A stretch of DNA of 64,000 bases, taken from Acidimicrobiia bacterium (GTDB lineage Bacteria; Actinomycetota; Acidimicrobiia; Spongiisociales; UBA5794). Below are positions 1 through 8,472 of the stretch, in pieces (positions within the stretch are counted from its first letter, which is position 1; each line of letters opens with the position of its first letter). The DNA is taken from NCBI GenBank assembly GCA_026985095.1, contig JALSQW010000018.1, positions 149,989-213,988 on the forward strand, given 5' to 3'. The position numbers and the translations under genes are program-made. The notes beneath the pieces are model-generated. The model searched no databases, was not told the DNA's origin, and saw only the letters and a program-made list of their open reading frames with translations.

Positions 1-2591
1 TTCGACACCCGCAAGAGCGCCTCCTCGACGGCGGCGATATCGCCTGGCTCGCCGCCTCGGTACCCCTCGAGGAGCTTCGCCGACTTCACCTCGTGCACCA
101 TCTCGTCGGCGTCGACGTCGGTGATCGGATGGATCCGGAACGACACGTCGCCGATGAGCTCCACGAACACGCCGCCGAGGCCGAAGACGATGAGGGGCCC
201 GAAATTGGGGTCCTCGGTCATCCCGATGAGCACCTCGTATCCTCCGGGGACGAACTCCTGGATCAGGGCGCCCTCGGCGTCGGGCGCCACCGAGACCACC
301 TTCCGGTAGGCCTCCCTGACGGCATCCTCACCCACCACGCCGACGACCACGCCACCGACGTCGGACTTGTGCAGGACCGAGGGGGCGATGACCTTGACGA
401 CGACGGGCCCACCGATCTCGGTGGCCGCCGCGACCGCTTCGCTCTCGTCGTGGGCGGTGCGCTCGGACGGGAGTCGGAGCCCGAAGTCGGACAGCACGGC
501 GGCGACCTCCGACGGTTCGAGCCACCCCCCACCCTCGCCCAAGCGATCCACGGCGGCATCGATGGTCCGTCGGGCGTCGTCGACGTCGACGTCGTCGAAG
601 ACGACGATCGAGCCGCGGGGACGGGCCAGCCAGTCCGAGTAGTCGGCGGCGGCGCCGATCGCCCTGGCGGCGCGCTCGGGGAACGGGTACGCGGGAACCC
701 GGCTGTGATGGCCCGACAGCTCCTCGGGTGCTCCTTCCGAATGCATGTAGACGACCTGGAAGGTCTTGGACCCGTAGTGGGTCTCGCCGACCTCCCTGAT
801 GGCGGCGATGGTCTCGTCGACGCCTACCGGCGAGGCAGGGATGAAGATCGCCATGATCGTGTCGACCTCATCGGACCGGAAGAGTCGATCGAGGACCTGC
901 CGGTACTGCTCAGGGCCCGCAGAGGCGATCATGTCGATGGGGTTCCCGACCGCCGCATCCGGTGCCAGGACCTGACGCAGTGACCCTTGGAGTTCCTTCG
1001 ACAGCTCGGGGACGACCAGTCCTCGCGACACGAGGGCGTCGACCGCCAAGATGCCGGGGCCGCCGCCGTTGGTGACGACCGCGACGCGCCGTCCTTCGGG
1101 GATGGGTTGGTTGGCGAGGAGCGCGGTGACGTCGAAGAGCCCTTCCAGGGTGTCGACCCGGATGACGCCGGCCTGGCGGAAGAGGGCGTCGACGGCGACG
1201 TCCTTGCTGGCCAGCGAGCCGGTGTGGCTGCTGGCTGCTCTGGCGCCGGCGCCCGTTCGACCCGACTTGACCGCCACGATGGGCTTCGTCCGGGCGACCC
1301 GGCGGGCGAGACGCCCGAAGCGTCGCGCCTGGCCGAAGGACTCGAGGTAGAGGAGGATCACGTCGGTGGCCGGATCCTCCTCCCAGTACAGGAGCAGGTC
1401 GTTGCCCGACACGTCGGCGGAGTTGCCGACCGACACGAAGTTGGAGATCCCGATGTTGAGATCGTTGGCGTAGTCGAGCAACGCCAGGCCGAGCGCCCCC
1501 GACTGGCTGGAGATCCCGACGTTGCCTCGGGGCGGGGCGATGGGACCGAACTGCCCGTCGAGGCGGACCGCGGGGTCGGTGTTGATGATGCCCATGCAGT
1601 TGGGACCGACCATGCGCATCCCTGCCTCGCGTACCGCTTCGAGGAGCTGCGCCTCGAGCTGCCGGCCGTCGGGTCCGGTCTCGCCGAACCCTGCCGAGAT
1701 GACGACCAGGCCACGGACACCTTTCCGCGCGCATTCGGAGACGACATCGAGGACGTGCGGGGCCGGGACCACGATGAAGGCCAGATCGACCTGATCGGGG
1801 ATGTCGGTCACGCTGGCGAACGCGGCGACGGACCGCACGACGTTGGTGCGCGGGTTGACCGGGTACACGGGGCCGGTGAAATCCCCGTTGATGAGGTTCG
1901 AGAACAGCCGCCCGCCGATGGAACGAGGGTCCCGACTGGCGCCGATCACCGCGATGGAATTGGGGTAGAAGACCGGAAGGAGCGAAGCGACGACGGCTTG
2001 CCGCTCGTGGGCGGCCTCGGCCTCCAGGACCGCGTCGGACTCCTCGGTCGGGAACTCGACGGTGTAGACGCCTTCTTCGAGCTCGCGGCGCATCGAGAAC
2101 CCCGCGTTGCGGAAGACGCGCATCATGCCCCGGTTGTCGGCCAGCACGTAGGCGCGGAACGCCTCGATCCCATGTTCCCTGGCGTAGGCGGTCAGGAGGG
2201 TCAGCAGCATCGTGCCGATGCCACGGTTCTGGTCGGCATCGGCGACCGCGAAGGCCACCTCGGCCGTGGTGGGCTCGTCGACGAGGCGGGTGTAGCGGCT
2301 GACCCCCAGGATCTTCCCGTCTTCGATCGCCACGAACGCCATCGCGTCGTCGTAGTCGAGGTTCGTGAACGCCTCGAGCTCTTCGGGGGTCAGTTCCTTC
2401 TTGACCCGGAAGAAGCGGAAGTAGATGCTGCGTTGCGACATCCGATGCACGAGGTCCTGGAGGGCGTCGGCGTCCGAAGGGAGGATCGGCCGGACCCGCA
2501 CGACGGTCCCGTCCTTGAGCACCGCATCCTCGACCCAGTCCATCGGATAGCCGCGGGGAGCGTCGTCGATGGAGATCTTCGCTTCGGGCAT
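1..2591 (-). CDS. GNAT acetyltransferase fused to NDP-forming acyl-CoA synthetase-like protein (Pat-type), partial
   Basis: The gene runs off the left edge; 863 residues are visible from an ATG at 2591, which is preceded by GAGAGGAC. Residues about 10-190 form a GNAT domain with the acetyl-CoA loop NRGIGT near 125. A CoA-binding Rossmann domain follows (AVIGASRDP near 210), then the succinyl-CoA-ligase-like region with SSHTG (His456), and an ATP-grasp region from about 690. In the family this layout belongs to protein lysine acetyltransferases such as Streptomyces PatA, where GNAT is N-terminal, the reverse of Salmonella Pat. His456 matches the phospho-histidine of true ADP-forming synthetases, so the ligase half may be active. 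The C-terminus is missing from the window. Confidence 0.85.
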   Translation of the reverse strand, partial: MPEAKISIDDAPRGYPMDWVEDAVLKDGTVVRVRPILPSDADALQDLVHRMSQRSIYFRFFRVKKELTPEELEAFTNLDYDDAMAFVAIEDGKILGVSRYTRLVDEPTTAEVAFAVADADQNRGIGTMLLTLLTAYAREHGIEAFRAYVLADNRGMMRVFRNAGFSMRRELEEGVYTVEFPTEESDAVLEAEAAHERQAVVASLLPVFYPNSIAVIGASRDPRSIGGRLFSNLINGDFTGPVYPVNPRTNVVRSVAAFASVTDIPDQVDLAFIVVPAPHVLDVVSECARKGVRGLVVISAGFGETGPDGRQLEAQLLEAVREAGMRMVGPNCMGIINTDPAVRLDGQFGPIAPPRGNVGISSQSGALGLALLDYANDLNIGISNFVSVGNSADVSGNDLLLYWEEDPATDVILLYLESFGQARRFGRLARRVARTKPIVAVKSGRTGAGARAASSHTGSLASKDVAVDALFRQAGVIRVDTLEGLFDVTALLANQPIPEGRRVAVVTNGGGPGILAVDALVSRGLVVPELSKELQGSLRQVLAPDAAVGNPIDMIASAGPEQYRQVLDRLFRSDEVDTIMAIFIPASPVGVDETIAAIREVGETHYGSKTFQVVYMHSEGAPEELSGHHSRVPAYPFPERAARAIGAAADYSDWLARPRGSIVVFDDVDVDDARRTIDAAVDRLGEGGGWLEPSEVAAVLSDFGLRLPSERTAHDESEAVAAATEIGGPVVVKVIAPSVLHKSDVGGVVVGVVGEDAVREAYRKVVSVAPDAEGALIQEFVPGGYEVLIGMTEDPNFGPLIVFGLGGVFVELIGDVSFRIHPITDVDADEMVHEVKSAKLLEGYRGGEPGDIAAVEEALLRVS

Positions 2592-2677
2592 CGTCCTCTC
2601 GCTTCCGGGAGGGCCGATTCTCGCGCATCGCCGACCGCCGGGCTTCATCGCGGGCCCGACGATGCCGATGGGGAACC

Positions 2678-4117
2678 ATGGCCCTGTCCGACCTCGAGCT
2701 CCTGATCCGGTCGCGGTTCCCGTTGCTGGCGATCCCCACCGGAGACGACGATCGGCTGATGCGCATGCTCGGCCCGGCCGCGGTGGCGAGCGGGATGGAT
2801 CTGTGGCGATGGTCCGTGACGACAGGTCTCGGACCCTTCGATGGCGACGCCGTCTACGACACCAGGGATCTGGGGCGGGCCTTGGCGTTCCTGATCGACC
2901 GGCCGAGCCCGACGCTGTCGGTGTTCGCCGACGTCCACCCGTTCCTCGAGGATCCCGTATCGGTGCGACGGATCAAGGAGACGGCCCGCCGTCTCGATCG
3001 CCGCTCCACGATCGTCCTGACGGGTCCCGGTCTGCGATTGCCGCCCGAGCTCGCCGGGCATGCCGAGCGGTGGGAGCCGACGCTCCCGGACCGCGCCGAG
3101 CTCACGGACCTGGTGGTCCGGACCACCGACCAGCTCGTCCGACGCGGCTTCGAGTTCCCTCTCGGCCCGCGCCTCATCGACGAGATCGTCGACACGGTCA
3201 GGGGTCTCACGCCGGGTCAGGTCGAACGCTCGCTGAGCCGGGTCGTCCTCGAACATGGCCGGGTGTCGGTGCGCGATCTCGCCGCCGTCCGAGCCGAGCT
3301 GCTCGCCGACGACGGGATCCTGGAGTTGGTGGACGTCGAAGGGGCCGACTTCGACACGGTCCTCGGAGCGGATCGTCTCAAACGCTGGTTGACGATCCGG
3401 TGGGCGGCGGCCGCGAACGCCGAGGGGATCGACCTGCCCCGCGGCGTGCTGTTGACCGGCGTCCCGGGGTGCGGCAAGAGCGCCATGGCCAAAGCCCTGG
3501 CCGGCCAGATGGGCAGGCCCCTGGCGCTCCTGGACCCGGCGAAGATCTTCGACCGGTACCTCGGTGAGAGCGAACGGCGGCTGTCGGCCGCGCTGCGGAC
3601 CGCCGACGCGTTGGCCCCGGCGGTCCTGTGGATCGACGAGATCGAGAAGGGGTTCGCCGGAACGTCCGACCATGACGGCGGCGCGGCGAGCCGGGCGCTC
3701 GGGACGTTCCTACGATGGCTCCAGGAGCGGCGGTCGGACACGTTCGTGGTGGCGACCGCCAACGACATCGACCGTCTGCCGCCCGAGCTGCTGCGCAAGG
3801 GTCGCTTCGACGAGATCTTCTTCTTCGACCTCCCGGGCCCGGAGGTCCGCGAGCAGATCCTGCGCTCCCACCTGTCCCGACGCGGAGCCACCGTCGACGA
3901 CCTGGCATCGGTGGTGGCCGCCACCGACGGCTTCTCCGGCGCCGAGCTCGAGGCGCTCGCGGTGTCGGCCGTCTACCGAAGCGCCGCCGAGGGCCTCCCG
4001 GTCGACGCCACCATGCTGCTGGCGGAAGCCACGGCCACGGTGCCGCTGGCGGTGTCACGCCCTCTCGAGATCGCCTCGATCCGGGCCTGGGCCGGCCGTG
4101 CGGCCACGGCGGCGTGA
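2678..4117 (+). CDS. Ycf46-like AAA ATPase
   Basis: A 479-residue protein with a poorly conserved N-terminal half (about 1-225) and one C-terminal AAA module. Walker A is GVPGCGKS at 261-268 and Walker B is WIDEIEK with D320/E321. A sensor Asn follows in ATAND, then an arginine-finger-like RKGRFDE. A small helical lid with FSGAELEAL closes the module. The single-module layout matches the cyanobacterial/plastid Ycf46 family rather than FtsH or Cdc48, and no protease or membrane segment is present. Its role is not settled. It is divergent from the Pat-like gene, which starts 86 bp away. Confidence 0.8.
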   Translation: MALSDLELLIRSRFPLLAIPTGDDDRLMRMLGPAAVASGMDLWRWSVTTGLGPFDGDAVYDTRDLGRALAFLIDRPSPTLSVFADVHPFLEDPVSVRRIKETARRLDRRSTIVLTGPGLRLPPELAGHAERWEPTLPDRAELTDLVVRTTDQLVRRGFEFPLGPRLIDEIVDTVRGLTPGQVERSLSRVVLEHGRVSVRDLAAVRAELLADDGILELVDVEGADFDTVLGADRLKRWLTIRWAAAANAEGIDLPRGVLLTGVPGCGKSAMAKALAGQMGRPLALLDPAKIFDRYLGESERRLSAALRTADALAPAVLWIDEIEKGFAGTSDHDGGAASRALGTFLRWLQERRSDTFVVATANDIDRLPPELLRKGRFDEIFFFDLPGPEVREQILRSHLSRRGATVDDLASVVAATDGFSGAELEALAVSAVYRSAAEGLPVDATMLLAEATATVPLAVSRPLEIASIRAWAGRAATAA

Positions 4118-4128
4118 GTCGACACCGC

Positions 4129-5442
4129 TCACGGGCTCCCGGGGCCGAGCAGGACCACGACCCGCGCGCCGCCGGTGGGTGACGCGCCCACGATGAGGTC
4201 CCCTCCGGTGGATCGTGCCGCCTTGGCCACGATGTCCAACCCGAGCCCGGTCCCTCCTCGGGAACTGACGCCGCGGCGGAGGACCTTCAGGTCGCCGAAA
4301 CCCGGTCCGTCGTCCTCGATGATCAACTCGTGGAAGCCCTTGGCTCGGGTCCGGACCGCCATCGAGTAGCCGGCGCCGGGTGGGGTATGGGTGTAGACGT
4401 TCTCGAGGAGCGTGTCGATGAGGGCGCCCAACTCGGCGGCGGTCAGGTCGACGATGTGGCGACCGCCGTCCACCTCGAGCGAGGTGGGTCGCCCTTGTTC
4501 GTCGGCCAAGACCTGCCAGAAGGCAGCGCGGTGCCGGACGATGGTCCCGAGATCGGCTCCGGACTCCTCCCGGTCCGTCGACGGGCGTCGAGCCTCGGCG
4601 ATCATGGCGTCGACGGCCTGCTCGAGACGGTCGATGTCGGTCAGGAGCGCATCGGCTTCCTTCGGATCGCCGAGGGTCTCGGCCTGGAGACGAAGCGTCG
4701 TCAGCGGGGTCCGGAGCCGATGGGAGAGGTCCGCGACCGATTCGCGTTCGGCTTCCAGCAGCGACCGGAGGCGCTTGGCCAGCAGGTTGAACGCCTCGCC
4801 GACCTCGGCGATCTCCGTCGGACCCTCGGGATCCACGCGGGTTCCCAGGTCACCATCACCGAGCTTGCGGGCTGCCTCCGACAGCGCCGTGACCGGCGAG
4901 ACGATCGACCTACCCAGGCGGTCTGCCGCAACGATCGCGACGAGCACGAGGAACACGCCGAGCCCCGCGAGCATCGCCCACGCCACGGCGACCCCACGCT
5001 GGAGCTCGTCGTCGGGCACGAAGCTCCGTACGACCACCGCGTCCCCTGCCGGCGGAGCGTCGGCGAGCAGCACCGGGACGAGGACCTCGGCGCCGCCGGG
5101 CACGAGCGCGGTGAAGGCTGCTCCTCGACGGGCCGCCTCCAGATTGGCGGTGTCGGGGACGGAACGGCCGACGATGGCGCCGTCGGGGAAGACGATGGAC
5201 TCTCCTGCGGGTTCCCCGAAGGCCGCCAGAACGGCCTTCGCGAGGGTCGGGTCGACCGTCGATCCCGGTTCGGTCGATCCGGCCACGGCGAGGGCGGCGG
5301 CGATCGACTGCGCGTCCCGCTCGGCCCGCGACAACGCCCGGTCCTGGGCCTGGTTACGGACGAGGATCCCGAGGGGGATGAGGAACGCGACGACCACCAG
5401 CGACGAGACGGCGAGCGACAGCCACGCCATGCGGCGTCTCAC
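4129..5442 (-). CDS. Two-component sensor histidine kinase
   Basis: A 437-residue membrane kinase. The GTG start at 5442 overlaps the response regulator stop by four bases (GTGA), which suggests translational coupling; an ATG 12 nt further in is the alternative. TM1 is about 7-28, an extracytoplasmic domain of about 120 residues follows, then TM2 at about 150-172 and a HAMP linker. The dimerisation helix carries SHRLRTP with the phospho-acceptor His241. The ATP-binding domain has an N-box (LLENVYTH), DDGPGFG and GGTGLGL. This is the EnvZ/OmpR-class kinase layout. The signal is unknown; the sensor domain has no motif I recognise. Confidence 0.92.
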   Translation of the reverse strand: MRRRMAWLSLAVSSLVVVAFLIPLGILVRNQAQDRALSRAERDAQSIAAALAVAGSTEPGSTVDPTLAKAVLAAFGEPAGESIVFPDGAIVGRSVPDTANLEAARRGAAFTALVPGGAEVLVPVLLADAPPAGDAVVVRSFVPDDELQRGVAVAWAMLAGLGVFLVLVAIVAADRLGRSIVSPVTALSEAARKLGDGDLGTRVDPEGPTEIAEVGEAFNLLAKRLRSLLEAERESVADLSHRLRTPLTTLRLQAETLGDPKEADALLTDIDRLEQAVDAMIAEARRPSTDREESGADLGTIVRHRAAFWQVLADEQGRPTSLEVDGGRHIVDLTAAELGALIDTLLENVYTHTPPGAGYSMAVRTRAKGFHELIIEDDGPGFGDLKVLRRGVSSRGGTGLGLDIVAKAARSTGGDLIVGASPTGGARVVVLLGPGSP

Positions 5443-6125
5443 GCCGGAGGCTCCGTGAGCTTGACCCCGACACCGAAGACCGTGTGCAGGTAGCGGCTGT
5501 CTGCGGCCGTTTCGCCCAGCTTGCGGCGGAGCCACGACAGGTGCACGTCGACGGTCTTCTCCGAACCGCCGTAGGGCTCCCGCCAGACCTCGGCGAGGAT
5601 CTCGCGTTTGGTGACCACTTCCCCCGCCCGACCGGCCAGGTAGGCGAGAAGGTCGAATTCCTTCGGGCTGAGGCGGAGCGGCCGCCCGTCGACGGATGCC
5701 TCCCGAGAGGTCGGGTCGACCACGAGACCTCCGACGGTCAACGCCCGTCCGGGGGTCGCCGTGGGTGCCGTCCTGCGCAGAACGGCGCCGACCCTGGCGA
5801 CGAGCTGCTCGACCGAGAAGGGCTTGATGAGGTAGTCGTCGGCGCCGGCCTCCAGTGTGGTGATGACGTCGCGCTCGTCGCTTCGGGCAGTGGCGACGAT
5901 GACGGGGACCGACGTCACCGCCCGGATCATCTTGAGCAGCTCGGCGCCGTCGAGATCGGGGAGCCCCATGTCCAAGATGACCAGGTCCGGGGCGAACCCG
6001 ACGATCGTCTGGAGCCCGTCGAGCGCCGTCGACGCCCCTCGAACCTCGTACCCCTTGTCGGCGAGTACCCTCGCCACGAGCTCGCGGATGCGCTGTTCGT
6101 CCTCGACGATGACCACCGATACCAT
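5439..6125 (-). CDS. OmpR/PhoB-family response regulator
   Basis: A 228-residue regulator with an N-terminal receiver domain (acidic pocket E8/D9, phospho-acceptor D52 in VILDMGLP, conserved Lys in IKPF) and a C-terminal winged helix with the PYGGSEKTVDVHLSWLRRKL recognition region. It is the first gene of a two-gene operon with the kinase. It is transcribed divergently from a small exported protein at 6204. Three direct repeats in the 78-bp gap are the probable binding site, so autoregulation and control of the neighbour are both plausible. Confidence 0.93.
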   Translation of the reverse strand: MVSVVIVEDEQRIRELVARVLADKGYEVRGASTALDGLQTIVGFAPDLVILDMGLPDLDGAELLKMIRAVTSVPVIVATARSDERDVITTLEAGADDYLIKPFSVEQLVARVGAVLRRTAPTATPGRALTVGGLVVDPTSREASVDGRPLRLSPKEFDLLAYLAGRAGEVVTKREILAEVWREPYGGSEKTVDVHLSWLRRKLGETAADSRYLHTVFGVGVKLTEPPA

Positions 6126-6150
6126 CGCACCACTGTCTCACGGGATCCGA

Positions 6151-6177
6151 TCCTTAGCAATTCCTTATCGAATCCTT
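6151..6177. promoter_or_regulatory. Three direct repeats at 11-bp spacing, probable response-regulator operator
   Basis: TCCTT occurs at 6151, 6162 and 6173, exactly one helical turn apart, in the divergent intergenic region between the OmpR-family regulator and the exported protein at 6204. The same repeat reads AAGGA on the other strand. OmpR/PhoB-class regulators bind direct repeats with 10-11 bp periodicity, so this is the obvious candidate site. The link to this regulator is inferred from position. Confidence 0.6.
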
Positions 6178-6203
6178 GGGGACACCGAAAGGAGCCGTCG
6201 CGC

Positions 6204-6791
6204 ATGATGCGACAGATGCGGCAGCGGCTCCTCCTGGTCGCCGGTTGGCTACTGGCAGCCGTCGGCTCGGCGGTCGTCGCCTCGGGTGCCGTGGCGGTAG
6301 CCGGAGGGCAGGTCCTCGACCGACCCCTCCGACCCCTCACGGCGGCAGAGGTCGCGGCGCTGCCCGTCGTGCGATCGACAGCGGGAACAGAGCCGAGCGA
6401 GCCCCTTGCCTCCGGCGGCATCGTTTCAACCCCCGAACCCGCTCCGATCCACGATATAGCCGGCACCGGAGCCGATCGAGAGCCCCGGCCGGGAGGAGCT
6501 TCCGCATCACCACCACCGCCTGCCGACCTCGACCCGGTGGTCGAGCCGGAGGCTCGGTCCACGGCTCGCCTCGTTCGGGTCACCGGCGGTCGCATCTCTG
6601 TCGCGTCGCGCAACGACGCGCTCACGTTGCTGTGGGCGGCACCGACACCCGGGTACGTCGTCGTCGCCGACATCGTGGACGACGGGACGATCGAGGTGAC
6701 CTTCACGGGCGATCCCACCCGGGACGTGGTGACGATCCATATCGAGGACGGTGAGCTCGTCGTGGACTCGAAGACCGAACCGATCCGATGA
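6204..6791 (+). CDS. Small exported protein of unknown function
   Basis: 195 residues. The ATG at 6204 follows the Shine-Dalgarno GAAAGGAG. The first 40 residues form a basic then hydrophobic N-terminus (LLLVAGWLLAAVGSAVV) that looks like a signal peptide or anchor. A Pro/Ala-rich linker with PPPP follows, and then a C-terminal beta-rich domain of about 75 residues (LVRVTGGRISVAS through EDGELVVDS). I do not recognise the family. It is divergent from the two-component pair and shares the putative operator, so it may be the local target, for example a PepSY-like periplasmic partner; that is inference. Confidence 0.65.
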   Translation: MMRQMRQRLLLVAGWLLAAVGSAVVASGAVAVAGGQVLDRPLRPLTAAEVAALPVVRSTAGTEPSEPLASGGIVSTPEPAPIHDIAGTGADREPRPGGASASPPPPADLDPVVEPEARSTARLVRVTGGRISVASRNDALTLLWAAPTPGYVVVADIVDDGTIEVTFTGDPTRDVVTIHIEDGELVVDSKTEPIR

Positions 6792-6803
6792 GCGAAACGC
6801 TCC

Positions 6804-8399
6804 TCAGGACAGTTCCACCAGCCCCAACATGTCCTCGTCGAAATGGCGGGTCTCGCCGTCGGGCATGAGGATCGCCCGATGCGGAGACAGCGCGGCGACG
6901 AAGTCCCGGTCGTGGGAGACCAGGACGAGGGTTCCCGAGTAGGCGTGGAGTGAGCCGAGCAACGCCTCGGTGGCCTGAGGGTCGAGGTTGTTGGTCGGTT
7001 CGTCGAGCATGAGGACGTTGTGGCCGCCGACCACGAGCCGTGCCAAGGCCAGCTTGGTCTTCTCTCCTCCCGACAGCGTCCCGGCGTCCTGGTCGATCTT
7101 GTCGGCCAGGAGGAAGTGGCCCAGGATGCCGCGAAGCTCGCGGTCGGACAGCGAGCTCACCTCGCGGAGATGCTCGAGGACGCTCCGGCCCGCCACGATC
7201 GACTCGTGCTCCTGGGCGTAGTAGCCGATCGTGGCGTTGTGGCCCCGCACCACCTCTCCCAGATCGGGCTGCTCCTGAGCAGCGAGGATCTTCAGCAAGG
7301 TGGTCTTGCCTGCCCCGTTGAGACCGATGATCGCGATCCGCTCGCCCCGATCGAGGTCGACGTCGATGTCCACGAACACGATGTTGTCGCCGTAGGCCTT
7401 CGTCAGGCTGGTCGCTCGCAGTGGGGTGCGCCCGGAGGCCTCCGGTTCGGGGAACCGCACCGTCACGGCTCGTCCCGGGCGGTCGACGTGGACGAGGTCG
7501 GAGCGGATCCGCTGCACCCGTGTCTCCCACGACCGGGCCCGCTTGGCGAGCTTCTCGGAGGATCCCTTGAACCGGCGGATGCCCTCCTCCAGCCGGGCGA
7601 TGTCGGCCTCCTGGCGCCGACGTTCCTTGCGGCGCCGTTCCTGACGCCGACGGCGTTCGACCCTGAAGTGGCTGTAGTCACCCCGGTAGGTCTCGATCGT
7701 GCCGTGGTCGAGGGCGTGGATGGTCGTGATCGCCTCGTCGAGGAGCGGAAGGTCGTGGCTGACCATCAGCAGACCGCCCTTGTAGCCGGTCAGGAAGGAG
7801 ATCAGCCAGTCCCGAGCATCCAGATCGAGGTGGTTGGTCGGTTCGTCGAGGAGGAGGACGTCGGTGTCGGCGAAGAGGATCCTGGCCAGCTCGACGCGGC
7901 GACGCTGCCCTCCGGACATGGTCACGACGGGTTGGTCGAGTTCGTCCGTCCCGATGCCGAGGCCCGCGGCGAAGCGTTCGGCCTCGGCCTTCGCGGGGTA
8001 GCCACCTCCGGCGGAGAACTCGTCCTCGAGCCGGGAGAACCGACGGATGAGCCGATCGCGTTGCGCGCCCGAGACGTGCTCCATCTGCGCCCTGACCTCC
8101 TCCATCTCTCGTTCGAGGGAGCCGATGGCGCGGGCGGTGAGGATCCGCTCCCGTGCGGTGGTCGACACGTCCAGGGCCGCGGTCGTCGGATCCTGCGACA
8201 GATAGCCGATCCTTCCCCGGCGGTGGATCTCACCGCCATCGGGTTCGCGTTCTCCGGCCAGGGTCCGCAGCAGGGTCGTCTTGCCGGCGCCGTTGGGGCC
8301 GACCAGCCCGGCCTTGATCCCGGCGTCGACGACGAACGACCCGCCGGAGACGAGTCGGCGGGGGCCGATCTCGATGAGGATGTCGCGGCATGACAGCAC
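6804..8399 (-). CDS. ABC-F family ATPase (ribosome-associated type)
   Basis: 531 residues, no membrane segments, two tandem ABC domains: the layout of the EttA/Uup/antibiotic-protection ABC-F group that acts at the ribosomal E site. Domain 1 has GPNGAGKTT, signature MSGGQRRR and LLLDEPTNHLD. An Arg/Lys/Glu-rich linker (RRRRQERRRKE) joins the domains. Domain 2 has GLNGAGKTT, LSGGEKTK and MLDEPTNNLD. The GTG start at 8399 follows GGGAG. Which ABC-F subfamily it belongs to cannot be read by eye. It sits tail-to-tail with the exported protein at 6791. Confidence 0.9.
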   Translation of the reverse strand: MLSCRDILIEIGPRRLVSGGSFVVDAGIKAGLVGPNGAGKTTLLRTLAGEREPDGGEIHRRGRIGYLSQDPTTAALDVSTTARERILTARAIGSLEREMEEVRAQMEHVSGAQRDRLIRRFSRLEDEFSAGGGYPAKAEAERFAAGLGIGTDELDQPVVTMSGGQRRRVELARILFADTDVLLLDEPTNHLDLDARDWLISFLTGYKGGLLMVSHDLPLLDEAITTIHALDHGTIETYRGDYSHFRVERRRRQERRRKERRRQEADIARLEEGIRRFKGSSEKLAKRARSWETRVQRIRSDLVHVDRPGRAVTVRFPEPEASGRTPLRATSLTKAYGDNIVFVDIDVDLDRGERIAIIGLNGAGKTTLLKILAAQEQPDLGEVVRGHNATIGYYAQEHESIVAGRSVLEHLREVSSLSDRELRGILGHFLLADKIDQDAGTLSGGEKTKLALARLVVGGHNVLMLDEPTNNLDPQATEALLGSLHAYSGTLVLVSHDRDFVAALSPHRAILMPDGETRHFDEDMLGLVELS

Positions 8400-8447
8400 G
8401 GGATCTCCCGATCTCCGGGGTGGAGTACGATGACCGATACGGTACTG

Positions 8448-8462
8448 CGCCGCCGGGCGGCG
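8448..8462 (-). terminator. Terminator-like hairpin after the GGDEF-EAL gene
   Basis: A GC-only inverted repeat (CGCCGC, loop CGG, GCGGCG) lies about 10 nt past the stop codon of the gene ending at 8473. There is no U-tract, as is usual in high-GC actinobacteria. Confidence 0.35.
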
Positions 8463-8472
8463 GCGTTCGAGA

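Noticed and set aside
4129-6141. A 670-codon frame that would join a regulator and a kinase
   Set aside because: The first 230 codons are the response regulator region read in the wrong frame (Arg/Gly-rich). The kinase begins at the GTGA overlap.
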